Shown here: piece by piece, positions 6,608-15,390 of the stretch
Position numbering within the stretch: position 1 is the first letter of the stretch
Layout of the letters: each line of letters begins with the position of its first letter
Source of the DNA: Amaricoccus sp003258405
GTDB taxonomy: Bacteria; Pseudomonadota; Alphaproteobacteria; Rhodobacterales; Rhodobacteraceae
NCBI RefSeq assembly: GCF_043226085.1
Contig: NZ_CP171225.1
Coordinates: 3,472,001-3,536,000 of the forward strand
Length of the DNA stretch: 64,000 bases
Direction: 5' to 3'
The notes under the pieces: model-generated
Told to the model about the DNA's origin: nothing
Database searches by the model: none
The model's input: only the letters and a program-made list of their open reading frames with translations
Program-made: the position numbers and the translations under genes

Positions 6608-9244
6608 ATGGGCAGACGGAGCGCGGACGATCGGCCGGAGGATCCGGAGCGGGACAGGGACCGTTTTCCGGGCCTCGAACCCGCGCCGCGCAGTTACCAG
6701 TCGTGGGTGGCCGACGAGACCATCGAGGACTACGCGCTGCGCTATGCCCCGGCGAGCCATCGCCGCTGGAGCCCGGCGACGATCACGCATACCGCGCTCG
6801 GCGGGATCTCGTTTCTCGCGCTCGAGGCGATCGGTGCGGCGCTGACGATTTCCTGGGGCGTTCAGACGACGGTCGTTGCGGTGCTGCTGGCCTCGATCTT
6901 CATATTCGTGACGTCATTGCCCATCGCCTATCACGTGGCCCGCTCCAACGTGGACATGGATCTTCTCACCCGGGGGGCGGGCTTCGGATACATCGGCTCG
7001 ACGGTTACCTCGCTCATCTACGCGACCTACACCATCATCTTCTTCGCGCTCGAGGGTGTCATCATCGGGCAGGCGCTCTTCGTGTGCTTCGGGCTGCCGC
7101 TGCCGCTCGGATATCTCCTGTCGGCGCTCGTCATCCTGCCGGTTGCATCGAGGGGCATGACCGCGATCTCGCGCTTCCAGCGTGTGACCCAGCTCCCCTG
7201 GATCGTGCTCGCGCTTCTGCCGTTCGTTGCGATCCTCTGGGCAGAGCCCGAAGGGGTTCGGGCCTGGCTTGCCGCGCCCGGGCCCGCGATGACGCTGCTC
7301 TCGCTTGGCGGCGCCATCGGTGTCCTCTGTGCGCTTTCGCTCCAGATCGGCGAGCAGGTCGACTATCTGCGCTTTCTGCCGCCGCCCGAGGCCACCACGC
7401 GCCTGCAGTGGTGGGGGGCGCTCATCCTGGCCGGGCCGGGCTGGATCCTGATCGGTGGCACCAAGATCCTGATGGGGAGTTTCCTTGCTTGGCTCGCCAT
7501 TGGCGACGGAATGCCCGCGAGCCTTGCCGTCGAGCCCATCGGCATGTTCTGGCACGCCTACGAGTATCTGCTCGGCCCGGGCACGGCGCTTGTCGTGGCG
7601 ACGGTCTATATCCTGGTCGCGCAGATCAAGATCAACGTCACGAACGCCTATGCCGGGTCGCTGGCACAATCGAACTTCTTCCTCAGGATCGCGCGCTATC
7701 ATCCCGGCCGGCTGGTCTGGCTGCTGCTCCATGTGGCAATAAGTTGCGCGCTCATGCTGCTCGGGGTGTTCTCGACGCTGGAGGCGGTGCTCGCAATCTA
7801 TGCCAATCTGGCGCTCGCCTGGCTTGGCGCGATCTTTGCCGACCTCGCGATCCTGAAGCCGCTCGGTTTCAGCCCGGCGCAGATCGAGTTCAAGCGCGCC
7901 TATCTGCCGGATTTCAACGTTGTCGGCTGCGGCGGCATGGCAGTTGGCGGCTTGCTCGGACTGGCGCTCTTCCTCGGGTTCGGTGGGGAGCTGCTGCAGG
8001 CCTGGTCGCCGCCGATCGCGTTCTTTGTCTCGCTTGCCGCGGCAACGGCGATCGGGCTTGTCCGGCAGGGGCGGGGGTATGTCGCGCGCCGGACGCATGA
8101 TTTCGGCGCCGGTGTCGCGCGCTGCGGTTGCGCGATCTGCAGCCATGACTACGAGCCGCGCGACATGGCCTATTGCACCTTCTACCAGCGCCCGATCTGC
8201 TCGCTCTGCTGCAGTCTCGAGCCGCATTGCCGGGATTTTTGCAAGCGCCCGCATGTCGCGATGCCGGAGGACATTGATCCGACCGCCGATGCCGTGCGCC
8301 TGCACCGGGTCTCGCCGCGGCTCGGGTCGCGGATCTGGCAGGTGGGCGCCGTGTTTCTCGGACTGATGGCCGGGCTCGGCGGCCTGTATCTCATTGCGCT
8401 GAACCTTGCGGGAAGCCTGCACGACACCGGGGCGATGACGCATTTCTTCCTCGGGTCGGCGCCTCTGGTGGCGCTCGTTGCCTTCTGGGCGGTGATGGCC
8501 AACGAGCGCCGGCGACTGACCGAAGAAAACCTGCTCGGGGCCCTGCAGCGCCTCGGTTCGACCCAGCGCGAACTCGCGATCCGACAGCGTCTGGCGGCGG
8601 TCGGCGAGGTCGCCGCGACGATCAGCCACGAGCTGCGCAATCCGCTCGGGACGATCACCAGTTCGGTCGAAGTGCTCTCGCGGAGCCCGGGCATCGGGCC
8701 GGAAGCGGAGGAGGATGTCCAGCGCATCCGGCGCAACATCGCCCGGTGCAGCCGGATCATCGATATCCTGCTCGATTTCGCGCGACAGGGTGCGCATGAA
8801 ACGATTCCAGTGGATCTGCGGGACTGGCTGGAGGCGCTGATCGACGAGCATCCGGCCGGGGCGCATGTGGATCTGGACGTGCCGGCGGGAATGTTCCTGC
8901 GCTGCGATCCTGCCCGGCTTCAGTTTGCCATCCGCAATCTCATCGAGAACGGCTGGCAGGCCGCCGAGGCGGTCGACGTGCCCGGCCACCGCCCGCGTGT
9001 GGTGCTGCGGGCCTTTCGGGAGGAGGGCCGCAGCGTTCTCGAGATCGAGGACAACGGGCCGGGGCTCGCGCCCGAGCTCAGGGCGCGTGCCTTCGATCCG
9101 CTTGTTACCACCAAGGCCTCCGGTGTCGGCCTCGGGCTTTCGCTCGTTCGCCGCGTGGCACAGATGCATGGCGGTGATGCCTGGATCGAACGCACGGGGC
9201 CGGACGGCACCCTCATGCGCCTCAGCATCGCCGAGGCGGCATGA
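6608..9244 (+). CDS. NCS1 permease-like sensor fused to histidine kinase
   Basis: An 878-residue fusion. Residues about 40-500 form a 12-helix NCS1 nucleobase/allantoin/hydantoin permease-like domain (WSPATITHTALGGISF, LQIGEQVDYLRFLP, INVTNAYAGSLAQSNFF). Residues about 505-550 are a cysteine-rich linker with nine Cys in 42 residues. Two further membrane segments follow, then HisKA with ISHELRNPLGT (His674) and HATPase with NLIENGWQA, DNGPG and GVGLGLS. It should autophosphorylate in response to a small solute handled or sensed by the permease module. The start at 6608 was chosen because upstream frame residues lack permease similarity. It overlaps the next gene by 4 bp (ATGA). Its neighbours fmdA and amiS suggest formamide, urea or a related N-compound as cue; transport activity is unproven. 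Confidence 0.88.
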   Translation: MGRRSADDRPEDPERDRDRFPGLEPAPRSYQSWVADETIEDYALRYAPASHRRWSPATITHTALGGISFLALEAIGAALTISWGVQTTVVAVLLASIFIFVTSLPIAYHVARSNVDMDLLTRGAGFGYIGSTVTSLIYATYTIIFFALEGVIIGQALFVCFGLPLPLGYLLSALVILPVASRGMTAISRFQRVTQLPWIVLALLPFVAILWAEPEGVRAWLAAPGPAMTLLSLGGAIGVLCALSLQIGEQVDYLRFLPPPEATTRLQWWGALILAGPGWILIGGTKILMGSFLAWLAIGDGMPASLAVEPIGMFWHAYEYLLGPGTALVVATVYILVAQIKINVTNAYAGSLAQSNFFLRIARYHPGRLVWLLLHVAISCALMLLGVFSTLEAVLAIYANLALAWLGAIFADLAILKPLGFSPAQIEFKRAYLPDFNVVGCGGMAVGGLLGLALFLGFGGELLQAWSPPIAFFVSLAAATAIGLVRQGRGYVARRTHDFGAGVARCGCAICSHDYEPRDMAYCTFYQRPICSLCCSLEPHCRDFCKRPHVAMPEDIDPTADAVRLHRVSPRLGSRIWQVGAVFLGLMAGLGGLYLIALNLAGSLHDTGAMTHFFLGSAPLVALVAFWAVMANERRRLTEENLLGALQRLGSTQRELAIRQRLAAVGEVAATISHELRNPLGTITSSVEVLSRSPGIGPEAEEDVQRIRRNIARCSRIIDILLDFARQGAHETIPVDLRDWLEALIDEHPAGAHVDLDVPAGMFLRCDPARLQFAIRNLIENGWQAAEAVDVPGHRPRVVLRAFREEGRSVLEIEDNGPGLAPELRARAFDPLVTTKASGVGLGLSLVRRVAQMHGGDAWIERTGPDGTLMRLSIAEAA

Positions 9245-10359
9245 ACGGGCGCGCATCCGGGCGTCGGCTGCTCATCATCGACGATGACAGCGATTTCGCG
9301 ATCTCGACCTCGCGCGCGCTGGCGCTTGAGGGGGTGAACTGCGACATCGCGCATGACGGGGCCGCCGCGCTCGCCGCGCTCGACGGCGGAGAGACGGAGG
9401 TCGCGCTCCTCGATATTCGCCTCGGGCATGAGGACGGCACGGAGGTCGCGGCACGGCTTCGGGCGCATTTTCCCGAGCTCATTCTCGTCATCATGACGGC
9501 CTATGCCTCGGTCGACAGCGCCGTCGCCGCGCTGAAGGCCGGGGCTTACGATTACCTGCGCAAGCCGTTCTTTCTCGAGGAGCTCATGCGGGCGCTGGAG
9601 CGCTGCTTCCAGCTCGCGGATCTCCGGCGGGAGAAGGCACGCGCGGAGCACGAGCTCGCACTGCTGCGGCAGCTCGAGGCGACGTCGCAGCTTGCCGCGG
9701 GCTTGTCGCATGACTTCAAGAACATGATGGCGGTGATCCTCGCAAATCTCTCGGTGATTGATGAACGTCTTGCGGCGGAGGACCGGCTGAAGCCCTATGC
9801 GAGTGATGCTCTGGAGGCCGCGGGAACCGCTGCCGACGTGGTCGCGCGCCTGATGGGATTTGCCCGGGGGCGTCTCGATCGGGCGGAGCCCGGGGATCTG
9901 CGCGGCCCGGTCTCGGGGGCGGTAGCGATGCTCGAACGTTCGCTTTGTATCGGGATGACGCTTTCGGCCGAACTGCCGGAGGAAGGCGTGCTGGCGCCGA
10001 TCGATCCGGGGCAGATGGAAACGGCGGTGGTCAACCTGCTCATCAATGCGCGGGATGCGACCGGAGGGCGAGGGCGTGCCGTGGTCAGGCTCGAACGCAT
10101 CTGGCGCGGTGCGCATTATGCCCGGCTCACGGTCGAGGACGACGGGCCGGGGCTCACACCCGAAGGGCTGCGCCGCGTGCTCGAGCCGTTCTATACCACC
10201 AAGCCCGAGGGCACGGGGCTCGGGCTCCCGATGATCCAGCATATGGCGCTGCAATCCGGCGGGCGGTTCCGGCTCGAGAATGCCGTTGGCGGCGGGGCGC
10301 GGGCGGTGCTGGATCTCCCCTGTCTCGGGCCGCATCAGGGATCGGGCGAGAACATGTAG
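9241..10359 (+). CDS. Receiver-histidine kinase (REC-HisKA-HATPase) protein
   Basis: A 372-residue cytoplasmic protein with an N-terminal receiver domain (phospho-acceptor Asp58 in LLDIRLG, KPFF lysine loop). It is followed by a HisKA-like helix pair with LSHDFKN (His157) and a complete HATPase (NLLINARDA, DDGPGL, GTGLGLP). The order REC-kinase is the reverse of a classical hybrid kinase and suits an intermediate that is phosphorylated by the permease-kinase and itself phosphorylates or dephosphorylates a downstream regulator. It is coupled to the upstream kinase by ATGA overlap and overlaps the convergent OmpR-type regulator gene by 25 bp. Confidence 0.9.
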   Translation: MNGRASGRRLLIIDDDSDFAISTSRALALEGVNCDIAHDGAAALAALDGGETEVALLDIRLGHEDGTEVAARLRAHFPELILVIMTAYASVDSAVAALKAGAYDYLRKPFFLEELMRALERCFQLADLRREKARAEHELALLRQLEATSQLAAGLSHDFKNMMAVILANLSVIDERLAAEDRLKPYASDALEAAGTAADVVARLMGFARGRLDRAEPGDLRGPVSGAVAMLERSLCIGMTLSAELPEEGVLAPIDPGQMETAVVNLLINARDATGGRGRAVVRLERIWRGAHYARLTVEDDGPGLTPEGLRRVLEPFYTTKPEGTGLGLPMIQHMALQSGGRFRLENAVGGGARAVLDLPCLGPHQGSGENM

Positions 10360-11093
10360 CCTGCGCCGCGGATGGTGCGGATCCGGCGGTGATCGGGGCC
10401 GGGATCACCGATCTTGCGGCGGATCTTGCCGATCATCACATCGATCGAGCGGTCGTAGGGCGACCAGTGGCGGCCAACGGTAAGATCCAGCAGCTGCTCC
10501 CGGCTGAGTACGCGGCCGGGGCGCTGGGCGAGGATGCTGAGGAGATTGAACTCCTGTGTCGTCAGGGTCTGGACGCGGCCGTCGGCGTCCCGGAGAAGCC
10601 GTGCGTCGAGATCGAGGTGCCAGCGGTCGAAGGCAAGGTGATGCTCCGCGGATAGCTTGGCCCCGGCCGGCTGCCCCAGTGGCAGGCGCCGAAGGATGGC
10701 GCGAATGCGCGCGAGAAGTTCGCGCGGCTCGAACGGCTTGACGAGAAAATCATCCGCACCGATCTCGAGGCCGACGATCCGGTCAACGGCTTCCTGCCGG
10801 GCGGAGAGGAAGAGGATCCCGATATCCTCTCCCTTCTTCAGATCGCGCGCCAGCGTGTAGCCGTCTTCCCGGCCGGGGAGGCCGACATCGAGCACGACCA
10901 GATCGAACCTCTCCTCCGCAAGCGCCCGCCGCATCGCCGGGCCGTCATGCACGGCGGCCGCCAGATAGCCCTGTTCGCCAAAATAGCGGCAGAGGAAGGC
11001 GCTGAGCTTGCGATCGTCCTCGACGAAAAGGATGCGCTGCGGGGGCTCCCTCTCCTCCCCGGGAGGCGGTGCGGTGGCGAAATCATGTTTCAT
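10335..11093 (-). CDS. OmpR-family response regulator
   Basis: A 252-residue regulator: receiver domain at about residues 20-135 (acidic pair EDD, phospho-acceptor Asp69 in VVLDVGLPG, KPFEPREL) and a winged-helix Trans_reg_C domain at about 150-248 (LTTQEFNLL, GRVLSREQLLDLT, RSIDVMIGKIRRKIGD, IRTIRGAGYMF). The start at 11093 is the first Met before the receiver fold, and about 19 N-terminal residues precede the domain. It is convergent with the REC-kinase gene and shares 25 bp with it. It is the probable DNA-binding output of that pathway; candidate sites are the TGTAA repeats at 6388-6441. Confidence 0.92.
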   Translation of the reverse strand: MKHDFATAPPPGEEREPPQRILFVEDDRKLSAFLCRYFGEQGYLAAAVHDGPAMRRALAEERFDLVVLDVGLPGREDGYTLARDLKKGEDIGILFLSARQEAVDRIVGLEIGADDFLVKPFEPRELLARIRAILRRLPLGQPAGAKLSAEHHLAFDRWHLDLDARLLRDADGRVQTLTTQEFNLLSILAQRPGRVLSREQLLDLTVGRHWSPYDRSIDVMIGKIRRKIGDPGPDHRRIRTIRGAGYMFSPDP

Positions 11094-11241
11094 GGTGCCG
11101 TGCTGCGGATGGAAACAGTGCCGGGATAAGGCGCTATGGCTAATTTTTAAGCATAGACGACCGGATCCGCGCTTCCTAGCCCCGTCGCATTGCGCACGAG
11201 ATGACGTGGGCACACGCGCGAGATGCTCTTATCCTCCGGCA

Positions 11242-12231
11242 TCAGCCCGCAGGACGCGGGGCGGCCGCGCGACGAAGACGGTCGTTGATGGCTTCCCCGA
11301 GGCCCTTTTCCGGGATCGCGGCGACCGCCACGCATTTCACGCCGGACTTCGTGGCCATGGCATCGATCTCGCGCAGGTGGGCGAAGAGATTGGCTGCGGC
11401 TTCGGCGAGATCGCCTGAAGGCGAAAGGTTGAGGCCCGGCCGCAGCGATTCGACCGGGCCAAAGCCCAGCCAGAGCTCATCCGGTCCAGGGCCGGAAGCC
11501 TCGAGACGCAGCTGCGCCCGAGGGGCGTAGTGCGATGTCATCTGGCCGGGTGCGATGATGCCGGTCGTTACCGGACGTCCGATTTCGCGGCCAAGTGCTT
11601 CGGAAAGCGCTGCGACCGGGATGCCACCGGGGCGCAGCAGGATGGGCCGGCCGCCGTCGAAGCCGACAATCGTCGACTCGACCCCGACCGGGCAGGTTCC
11701 GCCATCGACCACCGCTGCGATCCTGCCTCGCAGCCCTTCCAGCACATGCGCGGCCGATGTGGGGCTGACACGGCCGGAGGGGTTGGCGGAGGGCGCGGCG
11801 ACGGGGCCTCCGAAGGCGATGAGCAGGCGACGGGCGAGAGGATGCGCCGGAACGCGGATCCCGACCGTCTCCAGCCCGGCCGTCGCCAGGTCGGCAAGCC
11901 CGGCCTCCGGGCGTCGCGGGAGGACGAGGGTGAGGGGGCCGGGCCAGAAGGTCGTAGCGAGTATCCGGGCATCGTCCCCGAACTCCGCGAGCGCGCGCGC
12001 GGCCTCGACATCGGCGACATGCACGATCAGCGGATTGAAGGCCGGTCGCCCCTTGGCCGCGAAGATGCCTGCGACAGCCCGGGGATTTCGTGCGTCCGCT
12101 CCGAGCCCGTAAACGGTTTCCGTCGGGAAGGCGACCTGTTCTCCTGCATGGAGCAGCGCCGCAGCGGCGCGCAGCCCGCGGGGGCTGTCGGAGAGAATGA
12201 CCGTGTTCTTCGAATGCGGATCCTGCGTCAT
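11242..12231 (-). CDS. tsaC: Threonylcarbamoyl-AMP synthase (Sua5/YrdC)
   Basis: A 329-residue, two-domain Sua5-type protein. It makes L-threonylcarbamoyl-AMP from threonine, bicarbonate and ATP for the t6A37 modification of ANN-decoding tRNAs. The YrdC domain contains PTETVYGLGADA, KGRPAFNPLIVH, FWPGPLTLVL and SANPSGRVSPT. The C-terminal Sua5 domain contains PGQMTSHYAPRA. The ATG at 12231 has GGAAGAA 8 bp upstream; a GTG five codons earlier has no such signal. It is divergent from the acyl-CoA dehydrogenase and upstream of, but separated by 148 bp from, the OmpR-type regulator gene. Confidence 0.93.
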   Translation of the reverse strand: MTQDPHSKNTVILSDSPRGLRAAAALLHAGEQVAFPTETVYGLGADARNPRAVAGIFAAKGRPAFNPLIVHVADVEAARALAEFGDDARILATTFWPGPLTLVLPRRPEAGLADLATAGLETVGIRVPAHPLARRLLIAFGGPVAAPSANPSGRVSPTSAAHVLEGLRGRIAAVVDGGTCPVGVESTIVGFDGGRPILLRPGGIPVAALSEALGREIGRPVTTGIIAPGQMTSHYAPRAQLRLEASGPGPDELWLGFGPVESLRPGLNLSPSGDLAEAAANLFAHLREIDAMATKSGVKCVAVAAIPEKGLGEAINDRLRRAAAPRPAG

Positions 12232-12402
12232 GAGTTCTTCCGGCACTTCGCTGCGTGGGAGATGGGCCGAGAGTGGCCTGCTCCTTGCCGAGGTGCGCGG
12301 CCGTGCCTAAACTCGCGCGTTGCGGCCGGGATGTCATAGTCTCATCCAGGTGCATCCGGAAGCCGCAAGTCGCGGCTGCAAATAAGGTTTGGGGAGAAAC
12401 CG

Positions 12403-14094
12403 ATGAGCTACCGCGCTCCTGTCACCGAAATGCGTTTTTTGTTGGATCATGTGCTCGGGGCAGGGCGGCTCGCGGAAACGGAGCGGTTTGCCGAAGCGAC
12501 CGGCGACATGGTCGATGCGATCCTGAACGAGGCCGCGCGGCTGGCGGAGGATGTGCTGGCTCCGCTGCGCCGGGCGGGCGATCTCGAGCCTGCACGGCTC
12601 GAAAATGGCGTCGTGCGAACCTCTGGAGGCTTTTCCGAGGCGTACAAGGCGATCGCGGATGGCGGCTGGGTGGGAACGGCGGCAAGCCCCGAGTTCGGGG
12701 GGATGGGCCTGCCGGTTTCGGTGCTCAGCTGTGTGAACGAGATCCTGGCTTCGGCCAACCTCGCACTCTCGCTCTGCCCCCTGCTGACGCAGGGCCAGAT
12801 CGAGGCGCTCGAGCATCATGCGGATGACGAGATGAAGGCGCTCTATCTGCCGAAGCTCGTCTCCGGGGAATGGACCGGCACGATGAACCTTACCGAGCCG
12901 CAGGCGGGGTCCGACGTCGGGGCCCTGCGCTCGAAGGCCGAGCCGAAGGACGATGGCTCCTATTCCGTCACCGGCACGAAGATCTTCATCTCCTGGGGTG
13001 ATCACGATTTCGGCGGCAATGTCTGCCATCTCGTCCTCGCGCGACTGCCTGACGGCGCGCCGGGCACGAAGGGCATCTCGCTCTTTCTGGTGCCGAAATT
13101 CATTCCCGATGCGGATGGCAATCCCGGTGCTGCCAACAGCCTCAAGGTGGTTTCACTTGAGCACAAGATGGGTCTGCACGGCAGTCCGACCTGTGTGATG
13201 GAGTTCGATGGCGCGACGGGATGGCTTGTCGGCGCGCCACACAAGGGCATGGCGGCGATGTTCACGATGATGAACAACGCTCGCCTCGGCGTGGGTATCG
13301 AAGGCCTTTCCCAGGCGGAGGCGGCTCTTCAGGACGCCATTTCCTATGCCCAGGAGCGCCGACAGGGGCGGACGCCGGAAGAGGGTGTCGAAACGATCCA
13401 GGGCCATGCGGACGTGCGACGGATGCTGCTGACCATGGCGGCTCTCACCGCGACGGCCCGCGCGATCTGTCTCGACTGTGCGTTTTCCATCGACATGGCC
13501 ACAGCGACCGGCGATGCGGCCTGGGATGCGCGTGCGGCTTTCCTCACGCCGATCGCCAAGGCCTTCGGCACCGATACCGGCTGCGCGGTTTCGGATCTCG
13601 GTATTCAGGTCCATGGCGGTATGGGATTCATCGAGGAAACCGGCGTTGCGCAGTACTTCCGCGATGTGCGGGTCACCGCGATCTATGAGGGCACGAACGG
13701 CATTCAGGCCATGGATATGGTGGGACGCAAGCTTGCTGACGGTGGCACGGCAGCCAAGGCCCTGATTGCTGAAATCGCAGCAACCGCCGACGCCGCTGGT
13801 GGTGCGCTGGGGGCGCGGCTCGCGGCGGCAGCCGATGCGCTGGGCGCCGCGACCGACTGGATGCTCGGCTCCGAACTCAATGACCGCTTCGCGGGCGCTG
13901 TGCCCTATCTGCGGGCCTTTGCGCTGGCGCTCGGCGGCCATTATCTGCTTAAGGGCGCGGCCGAGGGAAGCGATCCGCAGCGCGAGGCGCTGGCAGCCTT
14001 CCATGTGGAGCGGCTGCTTCCCGAAGTGCCGGCCCTTTGCGCCCAGGCGCGGGGCGGGGCGGAGCAGCTCTACGCCTGGGAGATCGCGTCGTGA
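12403..14094 (+). CDS. Acyl-CoA dehydrogenase, DmdC-like
   Basis: A 563-residue FAD-dependent acyl-CoA dehydrogenase with the long architecture: N-terminal extension (YRAPVTEMRFLLDHV), central domain (NLTEPQAGSDVGALR), C-terminal helical domain (VHGGMGFIEETGVAQ, IYEGTNGIQAMDMVGRKL with the probable catalytic Glu) and an extra C-terminal acyl-CoA dehydrogenase_C domain. This layout is that of DmdC, the methylmercaptopropionyl-CoA dehydrogenase of marine rhodobacters. Paralogues acting on fatty acyl-CoAs share it, so the substrate is open. A short hairpin (AGCCGC/GCGGCT, 12361-12377) sits in the leader. It overlaps the MBL gene (TGATG). Confidence 0.88.
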   Translation: MSYRAPVTEMRFLLDHVLGAGRLAETERFAEATGDMVDAILNEAARLAEDVLAPLRRAGDLEPARLENGVVRTSGGFSEAYKAIADGGWVGTAASPEFGGMGLPVSVLSCVNEILASANLALSLCPLLTQGQIEALEHHADDEMKALYLPKLVSGEWTGTMNLTEPQAGSDVGALRSKAEPKDDGSYSVTGTKIFISWGDHDFGGNVCHLVLARLPDGAPGTKGISLFLVPKFIPDADGNPGAANSLKVVSLEHKMGLHGSPTCVMEFDGATGWLVGAPHKGMAAMFTMMNNARLGVGIEGLSQAEAALQDAISYAQERRQGRTPEEGVETIQGHADVRRMLLTMAALTATARAICLDCAFSIDMATATGDAAWDARAAFLTPIAKAFGTDTGCAVSDLGIQVHGGMGFIEETGVAQYFRDVRVTAIYEGTNGIQAMDMVGRKLADGGTAAKALIAEIAATADAAGGALGARLAAAADALGAATDWMLGSELNDRFAGAVPYLRAFALALGGHYLLKGAAEGSDPQREALAAFHVERLLPEVPALCAQARGGAEQLYAWEIAS

Positions 14095-15134
14095 TGGATG
14101 GTGGCATCCGGCAGGTGAGCTATCCCTTTCCCGAGCCGCCGCGGCCCGGAGGCGCAGTGGAGCTCGCCGATGGCGTGCTATGGCTGCGTATTCCCCTTCC
14201 CATGCGTCCGGATCACATCAACATCTACGCACTTGATGACGGCGACGGCTGGACGGTTGTCGATACCGGGCTCGGCACCGACAAGGCTCGGGAGGCCTGG
14301 ACAGAGTTGCTGGCCGGGCCGCTGGGCGGCAGGCCCGTGCGTCGGGTCATCGTCACCCATCACCATCCCGATCATGTCGGGAATGCCGGGTGGCTCCAGA
14401 AGACGCATGGCGCCGAGCTTGTCACGACCCGGACAGCCTGGCTCTTTGCGCGCATGCTCATGCTCGACGAACAGCCGCTTCCGACCGACGAGCTGCTTGC
14501 CTACTGGCGCGCGGCTGGAATGGCGGAGGAGATCTATGCCGAGCGGGAAATCACGCGGCCAATGAACTTTGCCGATGTTGTCGCTCCGATGCCGCTTGGG
14601 TTCACGCGAATCGCACAGGGCGACGAGTTGCTGGCGGGCGGGCGGCTCTGGCGCGTCGAGATCGGTCATGGCCATGCGCCGGAGCAGGCGACGCTCTGGA
14701 GCCTTGATGATCCGCTGGTGATCACCGGCGATCAGGTTCTGCCGGGGATCACGCCGAACCTTGGTGTCTATGCGACCGAGCCCGGTGCGGATCCAGTTGG
14801 GGACTGGATCGGGAGTTGCCGGAAACTTCATCCTCTCGCGAGCCCGGAAATGCTCGCGCTTCCGGGGCACCGGCGGCCCTTTCTCGGGCTCGATTCCCGG
14901 CTCGAGGAGCTTGTTGTGCATCAGCTTGCAGCACTCGAGCGCCTGCAGGCCTTTCTCGTGACGCCGCGGCGTGCGACGGAGTGTTTCGAGGTGCTGTTCG
15001 GGCGGCCGATCGGACGCTCGGAATATGGCCTCGCGCTGGGCGAGGCGGTCGGGCACCTCAATCACCTGCAGCGGACAGGGCGGGTCGTGCGCGACGTGAC
15101 GCCGGACGGCGTATGGCTTTGGACCGCCTGTTGA
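14094..15134 (+). CDS. MBL-fold metallo-hydrolase
   Basis: A 346-residue metallo-beta-lactamase-fold hydrolase. The metal motif is THHHPDHVGNAG; GHGHAPEQ, TGDQVLPG and LPGHRRPF follow as later metal-ligand motifs. A C-terminal helical region resembles the LACTB2-type tail. It is translationally coupled to the upstream acyl-CoA dehydrogenase by a TGATG junction, which hints at a thioester- or lactone-hydrolysing role in the same catabolic step. That link is inference. No signal peptide. Confidence 0.85.
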   Translation: MDGGIRQVSYPFPEPPRPGGAVELADGVLWLRIPLPMRPDHINIYALDDGDGWTVVDTGLGTDKAREAWTELLAGPLGGRPVRRVIVTHHHPDHVGNAGWLQKTHGAELVTTRTAWLFARMLMLDEQPLPTDELLAYWRAAGMAEEIYAEREITRPMNFADVVAPMPLGFTRIAQGDELLAGGRLWRVEIGHGHAPEQATLWSLDDPLVITGDQVLPGITPNLGVYATEPGADPVGDWIGSCRKLHPLASPEMLALPGHRRPFLGLDSRLEELVVHQLAALERLQAFLVTPRRATECFEVLFGRPIGRSEYGLALGEAVGHLNHLQRTGRVVRDVTPDGVWLWTAC

Positions 15135-15224
15135 AAAGGTGACTGACAGAACGCGCAGATCCGGCTAGAACCTTGGCAGGCGGCCCCTCGCGCAGATGAG
15201 GGCCGGGCGCGACAGGAGAGCGAA

Positions 15225-15359
15225 ATGGCTGAATACAAGCACGGCGAGATGGATATCACGGATCATGAGAAGACCTTCGAGGGCTTCCTGCGCTTCTTCG
15301 TCTTTCTGTTCGGATCAGCCATCGCGATTCTCATCTTCCTTGCGATCTTCAACACCTGA
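15225..15359 (+). CDS. aa3-type cytochrome c oxidase subunit IV
   Basis: A 44-residue single-span protein: MAEYKHGEMDITDHEKTF, then a hydrophobic helix rich in Phe, Leu and Ile ending in IFNT. This is the small accessory subunit IV of the aa3 oxidase as known from Rhodobacter and Paracoccus. It sits in the inner membrane with a cytoplasmic N-terminus. It is preceded by GACAGGAGAGCGAA, a strong ribosome binding site. It is encoded away from other oxidase genes, followed 31 bp later by a lipoprotein gene. Confidence 0.9.
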   Translation: MAEYKHGEMDITDHEKTFEGFLRFFVFLFGSAIAILIFLAIFNT

Positions 15360-15390
15360 TATCGGGGCGGCACAGCGGCGCGGGCGCGGC

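Noticed and set aside
6914..9256. A 780-codon open frame antisense to the permease-kinase gene, and similar very long antisense frames at 117-1409, 33810-35678 and 54453-56684.
   Set aside because: They mirror real genes with clear motifs; high GC at third codon positions keeps antisense frames open. Their translations are Arg/Pro/Ala-rich with no recognisable domain.
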